Source: Gordonia sp. KTR9
Lineage (GTDB): Bacteria; Actinomycetota; Actinomycetes; Mycobacteriales; Mycobacteriaceae
NCBI RefSeq assembly: GCF_000143885.2
Contig: NC_018581.1
Location: 4,650,001 to 4,714,000, forward strand
DNA: 64,000 nucleotides
Direction of reading: 5' to 3'
Within the stretch, counting starts at the first letter, position 1; every line of letters begins with the position of its first letter. Shown here piece by piece: positions 20,688 to 28,327 of this stretch. The notes under the pieces were generated by a model. That model saw only the letters and a list, made by a program, of their open reading frames with translations. It was not told where the DNA came from and made no database searches. The translations under genes were made by a program, and so were the position numbers.

Positions 20688-20878
20688 GCAAGCGACGCCC
20701 CTCCGCTCCCTGAGGTGCGAGGAGCGCAAGCGACGCCCCTCCGCTCCCTGAGGTGCGAGGAGCGCAAGCGACGAGCCACGAAGGGGCTCGCAACCCGCCT
20801 CGCGAAGACCCTTCGAGGCTCGCTTCGCTCGCACCTCAGGGAGCAGGGGGCCGCTTCGCTCGCACCTCAGGGAGCAGG
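20688..20878. repeat. Block of direct and inverted repeats between convergent genes
   Basis: Two perfect 38-bp direct repeats (20688-20725 and 20726-20763), plus 10 bp of a third, carry the core GCTCCCTGAGGTGCGAG (20705-20721 and 20743-20759). Two copies of a 27-bp unit follow in the other orientation (20821-20847 and 20852-20878) carrying the exact reverse complement CTCGCACCTCAGGGAGC. The whole block can fold into a large hairpin and fills the space between the stop codons of the cupin gene and the amidohydrolase gene, so a two-way transcription end point is likely. Diverged copies occur near 5680 and 55474. Confidence 0.85.
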
Positions 20879-22189
20879 TCACTGCCGCTGGCTGAGCAGG
20901 GCGCCGAGTTCGATTGCGAGCGTTCGGGATTCCGCGGTGAGAAGTCGGCCGTCGCGCACCACCCACCGCCCGCCGACCATGACGTCGCGGGGTCGCCGTC
21001 CCGGGGCCGCCCAGAGGAGGCCGTCGAGTGGGTCGGGGACCCCGGCGTCGAAGACGTCCGAGCAGTCCCACACACAGAGGTCGGCGGCGGCGCCGGGTCG
21101 CAGGTGCCCCAGCTCGCTGCGGCCGAGGCCCATGGCCGAGCCCTCGGACGCCATCGCGAGAACCGCACGGGCCGTGACGGGTTCGCCGATCAAGCCCGAG
21201 ACCTGCACGGCCAGACGGGCATCGGCGATCAGGTGTCCGGCGTCGTTGCTACCGCCGCCGCTGGTGCCGAGGCCCACCCGCACCCCCGCGGACATGAGTG
21301 TGGCAACGCGCGCGACACCCCATCCCATCGGTACGTCGCATCCCGGAGCATGGGTCGCCGATGCTCCCGATCTCGCGAGGAGGGCCACTTCGTCGTCGGT
21401 GATCTCGCACAGGTGTGCCACGGTGACGTCGTCGTCGAGCCAACCCCACTCGTCGAGCAGTGCGAGGGGACGGCGCCCATATCGTTCCGCGGCGATCTGC
21501 ACGTCGACCTGCTCGTTGGCCTGCGTCCGGCGACGTAGACCCAGGCTCGACGCGACCTCGGCGAGTGCCGCGAAGGTCTCCGGCCCGTCGGCATGTACGC
21601 CGGACGGGCCGACGGCCAGCTGGAGCATGCCGTCGGCGCCGGTGCCCGTGGTCGCCGCGCCCAGGTACGTGCCGTGGATGTCCTCGACCGACGCGGCAGC
21701 GAGATCCGGGTCGTCACGGGCGGTGCCCCGGACGAACACCAACCGCGCGCCGACTCGCGCCGCGGCGCCGATCGTCCCGCCGGCCACTGCGACCGGGTCC
21801 TGATCGCGCGGCCAGGTCAGATGGTGATCCGCCACCGTTGTCACCCCGCACAACAGTGACTCGGCGAGTCCGACTGCCGCTGCCGCGGCGGTGAGCTCGG
21901 GATCGACACCGACCGACGAATAGCGTTGCGCCATCAGGCCGAGCCACTGCGGCATCGGGACGGACCGGCTCTCCGGGCGCGACCGGAAGGCGGTCTGCAA
22001 CAGATGGTGATGGGCATTCACGAGACCGGGTGTGACGACGCACCCCGAGACGTCGACGACCTCATCCGCTCGGGCCTGCTCGCCGGCCGCGTCCCCGATC
22101 CGTCCGTCCTCGACGACGACCGGGTCGCGGGTGACCATCGAGGCGTCGCGCATCACCGCGGCCGCCCCGGTGAGCACGGTGGTGGTCAC
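20879..22189 (-). CDS. Amidohydrolase, 8-oxoguanine deaminase/AtzB-like, altered metal site
   Basis: Amidohydrolase-superfamily protein of 436 residues related to 8-oxoguanine deaminase and other aminohydrolases of N-heterocycles. The first metal pair is present in GLVNAHHHLLQT, and a histidine is kept in VAHLCEITDDEVAL. Where relatives usually read HxHLxE the sequence is RTQANEQVD, and where they usually read GVDGSASND it is GTSGGGSND, so a usual histidine and the usual catalytic aspartate appear replaced. Activity or metal use may therefore differ. The frame is open to 22219, but the GTG at 22189 overlaps the upstream reductase stop as GTGA, which indicates coupling. Last gene of a leftward three-gene unit (regulator, reductase, amidohydrolase). 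Confidence 0.85.
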   Translation of the reverse strand: MTTTVLTGAAAVMRDASMVTRDPVVVEDGRIGDAAGEQARADEVVDVSGCVVTPGLVNAHHHLLQTAFRSRPESRSVPMPQWLGLMAQRYSSVGVDPELTAAAAAVGLAESLLCGVTTVADHHLTWPRDQDPVAVAGGTIGAAARVGARLVFVRGTARDDPDLAAASVEDIHGTYLGAATTGTGADGMLQLAVGPSGVHADGPETFAALAEVASSLGLRRRTQANEQVDVQIAAERYGRRPLALLDEWGWLDDDVTVAHLCEITDDEVALLARSGASATHAPGCDVPMGWGVARVATLMSAGVRVGLGTSGGGSNDAGHLIADARLAVQVSGLIGEPVTARAVLAMASEGSAMGLGRSELGHLRPGAAADLCVWDCSDVFDAGVPDPLDGLLWAAPGRRPRDVMVGGRWVVRDGRLLTAESRTLAIELGALLSQRQ

Positions 22190-23151
22190 AGTTCGAGCAC
22201 CAGACGACCACTCGTGCAACGAGACACGCAGATCATCATGGATTCGTTCTCGGACCGCTCCTCCGGGGACAGGATCGAGTCCCGGTGGTCCACCTCGCCG
22301 CTGACCACCCCCGTCTCACACGTTCCGCAGATTCCCTCGCGACACGACGAGGGTGCCACGACCCCGCGTCCGTCCAGGACGTCGAGGATGGTGCGGTCGT
22401 GCGGCACCGTCACGGTCAAGCCGGAGAAGGCCAGCGAGAGTTCGAAGTCGGTGTTCGCCGCGGATTCCGTCGTCGTCGCGGTGAACGTCTCGGCGAACGA
22501 ATCCACCGCCGGTTGCGGTTCGCACACGCGCGCCACCGCATCCAGCATCGACGGCGGACCACATGTGTACACGGCGGTACCGCGCGGCAACCCGCCAAGC
22601 ACATCACCGAGATCCAGGCGGCCCGAGCGACCGGACTCGTGAACGGTGACCAGCCCTGGGTACCCGGACTCGATCTCGTCGACGAATGCCATCTCCGCCC
22701 GCGACCGCCCGACGTAGACGAGCCGCGACGGCCGGCCGGATCGATGCGCCTGCTCCATGAGGGCGAGGACCGGAGTGATGCCGATACCACCGGCCACGAA
22801 CACGTAGCCGAGTGCGCGCGTCAGCGCGAAGTGGTTGCGCGGCAGACCGATCGTCACCTCGGCGCCCACCTCGATGTCGTCGTGCGCGGAGATCGACCCG
22901 CCGCGGCTGTCGAGGCGACGTTCGACGGCGATTCGGTAGGTGCTCGTGTCGTCGGGCGACGAGCACAGGGAGTACTGCCGCACCGGCCCGGCGGGCGTGT
23001 GCAGATCGACGTGCGATCCGGCGGTCCACGGCGGGAGCGCCGCGCCCCCCACCGGCGCGAGGACGAATTCGTCCACCCGACTGGTGAGTCGGCGCCGGGA
23101 CACCACGCGTACACGCACAGTGTCCTGGAAGTCGGTTGCTGACAAAGACAT
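22186..23151 (-). CDS. Phthalate-dioxygenase-type reductase (FMN, NADH, 2Fe-2S)
   Basis: Class IA oxygenase reductase of 321 residues, passing electrons from NAD(P)H to an oxygenase. Domains in order: flavin domain (about 10-110, RQYSLCSSPDD), nucleotide-binding domain (VFVAGGIGITPVLALM and VYTCGPPSMLDAV), and a C-terminal plant-type ferredoxin with cysteines in CREGICGTCETG and a last one in ICVSRC. This order matches VanB/phthalate dioxygenase reductase. The expected Rieske oxygenase partner is not adjacent; the only Rieske protein in the window is BenA, which has its own reductase. ATG at 23151 with GGAG 8 nt upstream. The amidohydrolase downstream starts inside its stop codon. Confidence 0.9.
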   Translation of the reverse strand: MSLSATDFQDTVRVRVVSRRRLTSRVDEFVLAPVGGAALPPWTAGSHVDLHTPAGPVRQYSLCSSPDDTSTYRIAVERRLDSRGGSISAHDDIEVGAEVTIGLPRNHFALTRALGYVFVAGGIGITPVLALMEQAHRSGRPSRLVYVGRSRAEMAFVDEIESGYPGLVTVHESGRSGRLDLGDVLGGLPRGTAVYTCGPPSMLDAVARVCEPQPAVDSFAETFTATTTESAANTDFELSLAFSGLTVTVPHDRTILDVLDGRGVVAPSSCREGICGTCETGVVSGEVDHRDSILSPEERSENESMMICVSRCTSGRLVLEL

Positions 23152-23221
23152 CGGAGATCTCCTCGATACGATGATCTCCGCCGGGATTCCCAGCCACGGG
23201 AACCACCCCCACCGACCCGGG

Positions 23222-23827
23222 TCAGGACACCTGCGCCGACGCCTGGACGACGACCAGGCGAGCGGCCTCGCGACCTATGAGCCGCCATCGGTGGGGAATT
23301 CCGCCAGCGTAGTAAAGGCTGTCGCCTCTTCGCAATTCGAGGACACTGCCGTCACCGAGATCGACCTCGATCTCGCCGTCGACGACGTGCAGCCATTCGT
23401 CCTGGTCGTGCTGGAAGTACTCGCCGTAATCCCGTCTGTTCAACGACTGCTCCTGGGGGAAGAACGCGGCGTCCCCCCGGACGAGCAGGCGCGCATATCC
23501 GGCGTTGTCGCCGGCCTGCGGCAGGATCGCACCTTCTCCCGCACGCACCAGCTGCGCACCCACGGGCGCAGACGACGGGACACCCGCCACATGCGCGGGG
23601 TCGGCGGCCAGCATGAGACTCACCTGGGTCGTGTCCAGGGCCCGCGCGATCCGTTCCAGGGTCGTCATGCTGGGACGCGCGTAACCGCGTTCGAGCTGCG
23701 AGAGGAACGGGTGCGAGATACCGGCCTGCGCAGCCAGATTCGCCAGCGTGAGACCGTGTTGCTTGCGTCGTCTGCGAATCTCCGCACCCAGTGACGCCTG
23801 CGCGAGATCCGGCTCGTCGAGTGCCAT
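23222..23827 (-). CDS. XRE-family regulator with C-terminal cupin
   Basis: Transcription regulator of 201 residues. An N-terminal XRE helix-turn-helix (about 13-70: LGAEIRRRRKQHGLTLANLA, then ISHPFLSQLERG) is joined to a cupin sensor domain (about 110-195: EWLHVVDGEIEVDL, GDSLYYAGGIPHRW). Regulators of this architecture (PuuR/SutR-like) usually respond to a small metabolite and control a neighbouring catabolic operon. It lies at the centre of the divergent amidohydrolase/transport island and probably controls both arms and itself; see the palindrome overlapping its promoter. The GTG/ATG context leaves the ATG at 23827 as the natural start. Confidence 0.9.
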   Translation of the reverse strand: MALDEPDLAQASLGAEIRRRRKQHGLTLANLAAQAGISHPFLSQLERGYARPSMTTLERIARALDTTQVSLMLAADPAHVAGVPSSAPVGAQLVRAGEGAILPQAGDNAGYARLLVRGDAAFFPQEQSLNRRDYGEYFQHDQDEWLHVVDGEIEVDLGDGSVLELRRGDSLYYAGGIPHRWRLIGREAARLVVVQASAQVS

Positions 23828-23910
23828 GTGCCCACACCCTTCCTCCGGCGAAAGTCGGATCGATGGTTACACGCCCGCAGCGCTGGTTAACGTCGCGGCA
23901 ACAGCGCGTT

Positions 23911-23940
23911 CCTATATTCGGTCGTGTTGACGTGATCAAC
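23911..23940 (-). promoter_or_regulatory. Regulator promoter with overlapping palindrome
   Basis: On the minus strand TTGATC (23939-23934) and TATAGG (23916-23911) are separated by exactly 17 nt, a plausible -35/-10 pair for the XRE-cupin gene. The inverted repeat GTTGA-N5-TCAAC (23926-23940) overlaps the -35 box, which would suit autorepression and control of the divergent catabolic operon. Confidence 0.5.
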
Positions 23941-23999
23941 AAGTATCACGAACCGCCCCACCCCCGCCGACCCCAGCCACAGCGGGACCACCGACCTCA

Positions 24000-24015
24000 C
24001 GTGCACCGTTGCACG
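24000..24015. promoter_or_regulatory. Inverted repeat before the rightward catabolic operon
   Basis: CGTGCA-CCGT-TGCACG is a perfect 6-bp inverted repeat ending 28 nt before the start of the cytosine-deaminase-like gene. It may be a second operator or a small leader hairpin. It is not the same sequence as the GTTGA-N5-TCAAC palindrome upstream. Confidence 0.35.
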
Positions 24016-24043
24016 CCACCGAAGTCCTCGAGGAAGTTTCCGT

Positions 24044-25378
24044 ATGCAGGCTCCGCAGACCGCGCCCGTCCCGGGCATCACCGGGTCATTGCCCGACGGC
24101 TCGGTGGTCGACGTCGAATTGTCGGCCGATGCCGACGGCATCCGTCGGGTCCGGGCCGTCACGCCGTTCTCTCCCGACACACCGCGCGGTCCCGGCTGGC
24201 TCGATCTGCGTGGTCACCTACTCCTGCCACCAGCGGCTGAACCCCACGCCCACCTCGACAAGGCCCTGTCCTGGTCGGAATTGTCGCCCCCGAGCGGCGA
24301 TCTCGCCGACGCGATCACTTCCTGGCGGGCCGGCAGTGTCGCCCTGGACGAGCACTCCTTCCGGACCCGTGCGCTGCAGGCGACCTCGTCCATGCTGCGG
24401 AACGGGATCACCGCGGTGCGCACCCACGCCGACGTGCTCCCGCACGAGGACCCACTGCGCGCCGTGCGTGTCCTCACCGAGATCCGGGATCACCTGCGCG
24501 GGCTGATGGACATCCAGGTCGCGGTACTGGCGAGCCCACTGGCACCCACCGCCCACATCGAGGCCGCGCTCGACGCAGGCGTCGATCTGGTCGGCGGCGC
24601 CCCACACATCGCCGACGATCCGCTCCTCGAACTCACGAGGCTGCTCGATCTGGCCGAGGCGCGCGGCATCGGCGCCGACCTGCACGTCGACGAGTTCCTC
24701 GACGGCGACCACCTGACCATCGAGGCCTTCGCGGATCGGGTGGCGGACTGGCCGGAAGACCGTGTCCGCACGGCCGGCCACTGTTGCCGCCTCGACACCC
24801 TGGCCACCGACGACCTGCAACGGGTCGCCCGGGCTCTCGCGCGCGCCCGCGTCTCGGTCGTCGCACTGCCGGTGACGAACCTGTATCTCCAAGGCCGCCA
24901 CGGTCCTTCGGCCGGCCGCCGGGGAATCACCCCGATCGACGTCCTGCGCGACCACGGCGTCCGTGTCGTCGGGGGCGCGGACAACATCCGTGACCCGTTC
25001 AATCCCGTCGGGCGGGCCGACCACCTGGAGACAGCTGCCCTGCTGATCACCGCGGCCCATCAGAATCCCCACACGGCAATGGAAATGGTCACCTCCGAGG
25101 CGCGTGCCGTGCTGGGACTCGAGCCCGCGGGACCGGTTGTCGGCGCACGCGGCGACCTCGTCGCGATCCGCGGGACCGACCTCACCGAGGTCATCGCGAC
25201 CGCTCCGGCCGACCGGGTCGTCATCGTGAACGGCGCCCCGGTCGCGCGCACCGAGACCACCGGCTGGACCAGTTTCCCGGTGCCGCCCGTTTCGTCCCCA
25301 GCAGAACTGTCCCCAGCGGGAGTACACCCAGCCGGGATGTCTGCGCCGGGCAGCTTCCCCGTCGGTTTGGAGAGATGA
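24044..25378 (+). CDS. Cytosine deaminase-like amidohydrolase
   Basis: Amidohydrolase of 444 residues in the cytosine/isoguanine deaminase branch. Metal and catalytic residues are all recognisable: AEPHAHLDKAL (HxH), LHVDEFLDGDHL (His and Glu), AGHCCRLDTL (His) and GADNIRDPFNPVG (catalytic Asp followed by the DPF/DPW signature). It should hydrolyse an exocyclic amine or a ring amide of a pyrimidine-, triazine- or creatinine-like substrate. The C-terminal 35 residues are a low-complexity Pro/Ser/Ala tail (SSPAELSPAGVHPAGMSAPG), probably unstructured. ATG at 24044 with AGGAAG 7 nt upstream. The ABC ATPase gene starts in its stop codon (ATGA), so this is the first gene of the rightward operon. 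Confidence 0.88.
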   Translation: MQAPQTAPVPGITGSLPDGSVVDVELSADADGIRRVRAVTPFSPDTPRGPGWLDLRGHLLLPPAAEPHAHLDKALSWSELSPPSGDLADAITSWRAGSVALDEHSFRTRALQATSSMLRNGITAVRTHADVLPHEDPLRAVRVLTEIRDHLRGLMDIQVAVLASPLAPTAHIEAALDAGVDLVGGAPHIADDPLLELTRLLDLAEARGIGADLHVDEFLDGDHLTIEAFADRVADWPEDRVRTAGHCCRLDTLATDDLQRVARALARARVSVVALPVTNLYLQGRHGPSAGRRGITPIDVLRDHGVRVVGGADNIRDPFNPVGRADHLETAALLITAAHQNPHTAMEMVTSEARAVLGLEPAGPVVGARGDLVAIRGTDLTEVIATAPADRVVIVNGAPVARTETTGWTSFPVPPVSSPAELSPAGVHPAGMSAPGSFPVGLER

Positions 25379-26148
25379 TGAGTTCACCAGCAACGACCCC
25401 CAGGCCGGCACTCGGTCACCCACTCGTCGGCTTCGAACACGTGGAGCTCACCTACCCGGACGGCACCCATGCCCTCCGGGACGTGAACCTCACCGTGCGC
25501 GAGGGCGAATTCGTCAGCGTCGTCGGGCCATCCGGGTGCGGCAAGTCGACCCTGCTGCGCTTGTCATCGGGACTGGAAACGATCACCGACGGCTACCTGC
25601 AGAGCGGTGCCGCGCGTATCGGGTACGTGTTCCAGGATGCGACCCTGCTCCCGTGGAGGTCGGTGGCCGACAACGTAGCGTTGCTCGGCGAACTGGACGG
25701 CGCGCCGAAAGCCGAACGGCGCGAGCGAGTTCGCGCTGCACTCGAAACTGTCGGGTTGACCGGTTTCGACAAACACCTGCCGCACATGCTGTCCGGCGGC
25801 ATGCGGATGCGGGTGTCGCTGGCCCGGTCACTGACCCTGGACCCCGACCTGTTCCTGTTCGACGAGCCCTTCGCCGCCCTCGACGAACTCACCCGTGAAC
25901 GGCTCGGAACCGATCTGACGGAGTTGTTCGCCGTCAAACGCTTTGCCGGCCTGTTCATCACGCACTCGGTCGCCGAGGCCGCGTTCCTGTCCACCCGGGT
26001 CCTGGTGATGTCTGGGCGACCGGGGACCATCGTCGACGAGATCGAGGTCCCGTTCGACTATCCCCGGGCACCCGACCTGCGTTTCGAGCCGGAGTTCGGC
26101 GCGATCGCGGGCAGGATCTCACGCGCACTCCGAGAGGCACATTCATGA
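25375..26148 (+). CDS. ABC transporter ATPase, SsuB/TauB type
   Basis: Nucleotide-binding subunit of 257 residues for an importer of the nitrate/sulfonate/pyrimidine-precursor class. Walker A VVGPSGCGKSTLLRL, Q-loop YVFQDATLLPW, signature MLSGGMRMRVSLAR, Walker B DLFLFDEPFAALDE and the switch histidine in LFITHSVAEA are all intact. The start ATG overlaps the preceding stop by 4 nt, and its own stop overlaps the permease start (ATGA), so translation is coupled through three genes. Confidence 0.93.
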   Translation: MMSSPATTPRPALGHPLVGFEHVELTYPDGTHALRDVNLTVREGEFVSVVGPSGCGKSTLLRLSSGLETITDGYLQSGAARIGYVFQDATLLPWRSVADNVALLGELDGAPKAERRERVRAALETVGLTGFDKHLPHMLSGGMRMRVSLARSLTLDPDLFLFDEPFAALDELTRERLGTDLTELFAVKRFAGLFITHSVAEAAFLSTRVLVMSGRPGTIVDEIEVPFDYPRAPDLRFEPEFGAIAGRISRALREAHS

Positions 26149-27050
26149 CCGCCCCCGATACCGGCACCGACACCACACCGAGCGTGAGAACCCCGAAGCC
26201 CGGCAAGGCCGGTGCGCCCGACCCCGGGTCAACCACCGAACTCGCCGTGGCCACGCGCACGAGCCGTCGGGGCCGCGCTCGCTCGAGGGCGGTCGGGATC
26301 GCCGCACCGCTCGTCGTCCTGGCACTGGTCATCGGCGCCTGGTATCTCGTGAGCTACGCGGTGCTCGACCCCGGACGACGATTCCTCATGCCGCCACCGC
26401 ATCAGGTCGTCACCGACGGCCTGCTCGGCGACGCCGCGCAGGAGATGTGGGAGGCCCTGAGCCGCACGGCAACCGTGGCGCTGACGGGTTTGGCCATCGC
26501 CGCTGTGATCGGCATCACCTGGGCGGTGATCATGTCGCAGTCGCGACTGATGGAGAACGCACTGTTCCCTTACGCCGTTGTCCTGCAGTGTGTCCCGATT
26601 CTCGCACTCGTTCCGCTGGTCGGGTTCTGGTTCGGATTCGGCTTCAGCGCACGCGTCTTCGTCTGCGTGCTGATCTCGTTGTTCCCGATCGTGTCCAACA
26701 CCCTGTTCGGCCTGCGGTCCGTGGACCGGCAGATGCGTGACCTGTTCGCTCTGCACCATCCGAGCCGCGTCACGGTCCTGCGCAAGCTGGAGTTCCCCGC
26801 CGCCATGCCGGCGATCTTCGCCGGCCTGCGGATCTCGGCGGGCTTGTCGGTGGTCGGTGCGATCGTCGGCGACTTCTTCTTCAAGCAGGGCAATCCCGGC
26901 ATCGGCATCCTGATCGACAACTATCGTTCGCGACTGCAGGCCGAGGAACTGTTCGCCTCGATCGTGCTCGCCTCACTTCTCGGCGTGGCCGTCTTCTGGT
27001 TGTTCGGGTGGCTCGGCAACCGCATCGTCGGACGCTGGTATCAGCGCTGA
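26145..27050 (+). CDS. ABC transporter permease, SsuC/TauC type
   Basis: Membrane subunit of 301 residues. A long Thr/Pro-rich cytosolic N-terminus (about 45 residues) precedes six predicted helices, starting with AAPLVVLALVIGAWYLVSYA. The EAA loop that contacts the ATPase is LHHPSRVTVLRKLEFPAAMP, followed by IFAGLRISAGLSVVGAIV, as in other BPD_transp_1 permeases of this class. The start overlaps the ATPase stop. The binding-protein gene begins 98 nt downstream. Confidence 0.93.
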   Translation: MTAPDTGTDTTPSVRTPKPGKAGAPDPGSTTELAVATRTSRRGRARSRAVGIAAPLVVLALVIGAWYLVSYAVLDPGRRFLMPPPHQVVTDGLLGDAAQEMWEALSRTATVALTGLAIAAVIGITWAVIMSQSRLMENALFPYAVVLQCVPILALVPLVGFWFGFGFSARVFVCVLISLFPIVSNTLFGLRSVDRQMRDLFALHHPSRVTVLRKLEFPAAMPAIFAGLRISAGLSVVGAIVGDFFFKQGNPGIGILIDNYRSRLQAEELFASIVLASLLGVAVFWLFGWLGNRIVGRWYQR

Positions 27051-27148
27051 CCCGACCCCCACCGATCGACCCGGTCGTCGTACCCGCCTTTCCCGATCTT
27101 CTCGTCCCTTCAGTCCTGCCCGAATCTCCCTGCACGAAAGAGGAACCC

Positions 27149-28327
27149 ATGAACACACATGTCTGGCGCCGCCTGTCCAAGACCACCGGTGTCGCGGCCG
27201 TGGCCGCCGCCCTCGCGTTCACCGCCGCATGCGGTTCCGGTGAGAGCACCGAGTCCTCCGGGTACACCGGGGCTATCGGCCCGGTCGACTTGAGCGCCAA
27301 CTGCCCGGACAAGATCGTGGTCCAGACCGACTGGAATCCGGAGGCCGAACACGGGCACCTCTACCACCTCCTCGGCCCGGACCCGACGATCAACGCCGGC
27401 AACAAGCGCGTCGTCGGTCCGCTGTTCGACCGCGGCGAATACACCGGCGTCGACATCGAGTTCCGTTCCGGCGGACCCGCCATCGGTTTCCAGTCGGTGA
27501 CCTCGCAGATGTACTCCGACCCGGAGATCCTCCTCGGGTACGTGGACACCGACCAGGCGATCCAGAACTCGAAGGACAACCCGACGACCGCGGTCATGGC
27601 GCCGCTCGACATCAGCCCGCAGATGATCATGTGGGACCCCGCCACCTATCCGCAGGTACAGAAGATCGCCGACCTCAAGCCCACGAACGCGCGCGTGCTC
27701 TACTTCGAGGGGTCGACGTACATGGACTACCTGACCGGGTCGGGTGTCCTCTCCCCCGGTCAGGTCGACGGCAGTTACGACGGATCGCCGGCCAACTTCG
27801 TCTCCGACGGCGGCAAGACCGCCCAGCAGGGATTCGCCAGCTCTGAGCCCCAGGTCTATCAGGAGGAGGTCGAGGGGTGGCAGAAGCCGGTGAAGTACCA
27901 GCTGATCCACGACGTCGGCTTCCCCACCTACAAGTCGTCCGTCGCGGTGCGCTCGGCAGCACTGGAGGAGAACGCCGCCTGCCTCGAACAGCTCGTCCCC
28001 GTGTTGCAGCGCGGGTCCGTCGACTACCTGGCGTCGCCCCAGGCGGCGGACGAGGTCATCCTCGACGCCGTCGAACAGTACGACACGGGCTGGGTGTACT
28101 CCCAGCGCAACGCCGACTACGCCCGTAAGACGATGGCCGAGCTCAACCTGGTGAGCAACGGCCCCGACGCGACCATCGGCAACTTCGACACCGCCCGCGT
28201 CGCCCGCGTGATGGAGGTGACCGGACCGATCTTCACCGAACAGGGCACCCCGGCCGCCGACGGCCTGACCCCCGAGGCGATCGCGACCAACCGCTTCATC
28301 GACACCTCGGTAGGCCTGCCCCAGTGA
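27149..28327 (+). CDS. ABC transporter substrate-binding lipoprotein
   Basis: Solute-binding lipoprotein of 392 residues. The signal peptide ends in the lipobox FTAAC, so the mature protein is anchored to the outer face of the membrane at that cysteine. KIVVQTDWNPEAEHGHLYHL near the N-terminus resembles the opening strand of NMT1/THI5-like and NitT/TauT binding proteins, which carry pyrimidine precursors, flavins or sulfonates. Ligand not identifiable. ATG at 27149 with AGAGGA upstream. The stop overlaps the following GTG start by 4 nt. With the two genes before it, this completes an importer dedicated to the island. Confidence 0.88.
   Translation: MNTHVWRRLSKTTGVAAVAAALAFTAACGSGESTESSGYTGAIGPVDLSANCPDKIVVQTDWNPEAEHGHLYHLLGPDPTINAGNKRVVGPLFDRGEYTGVDIEFRSGGPAIGFQSVTSQMYSDPEILLGYVDTDQAIQNSKDNPTTAVMAPLDISPQMIMWDPATYPQVQKIADLKPTNARVLYFEGSTYMDYLTGSGVLSPGQVDGSYDGSPANFVSDGGKTAQQGFASSEPQVYQEEVEGWQKPVKYQLIHDVGFPTYKSSVAVRSAALEENAACLEQLVPVLQRGSVDYLASPQAADEVILDAVEQYDTGWVYSQRNADYARKTMAELNLVSNGPDATIGNFDTARVARVMEVTGPIFTEQGTPAADGLTPEAIATNRFIDTSVGLPQ

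Noticed and set aside
20688..20878. CRISPR array
   Set aside because: The direct repeats abut each other without spacers and are followed by their inverse complement; there are no cas genes.
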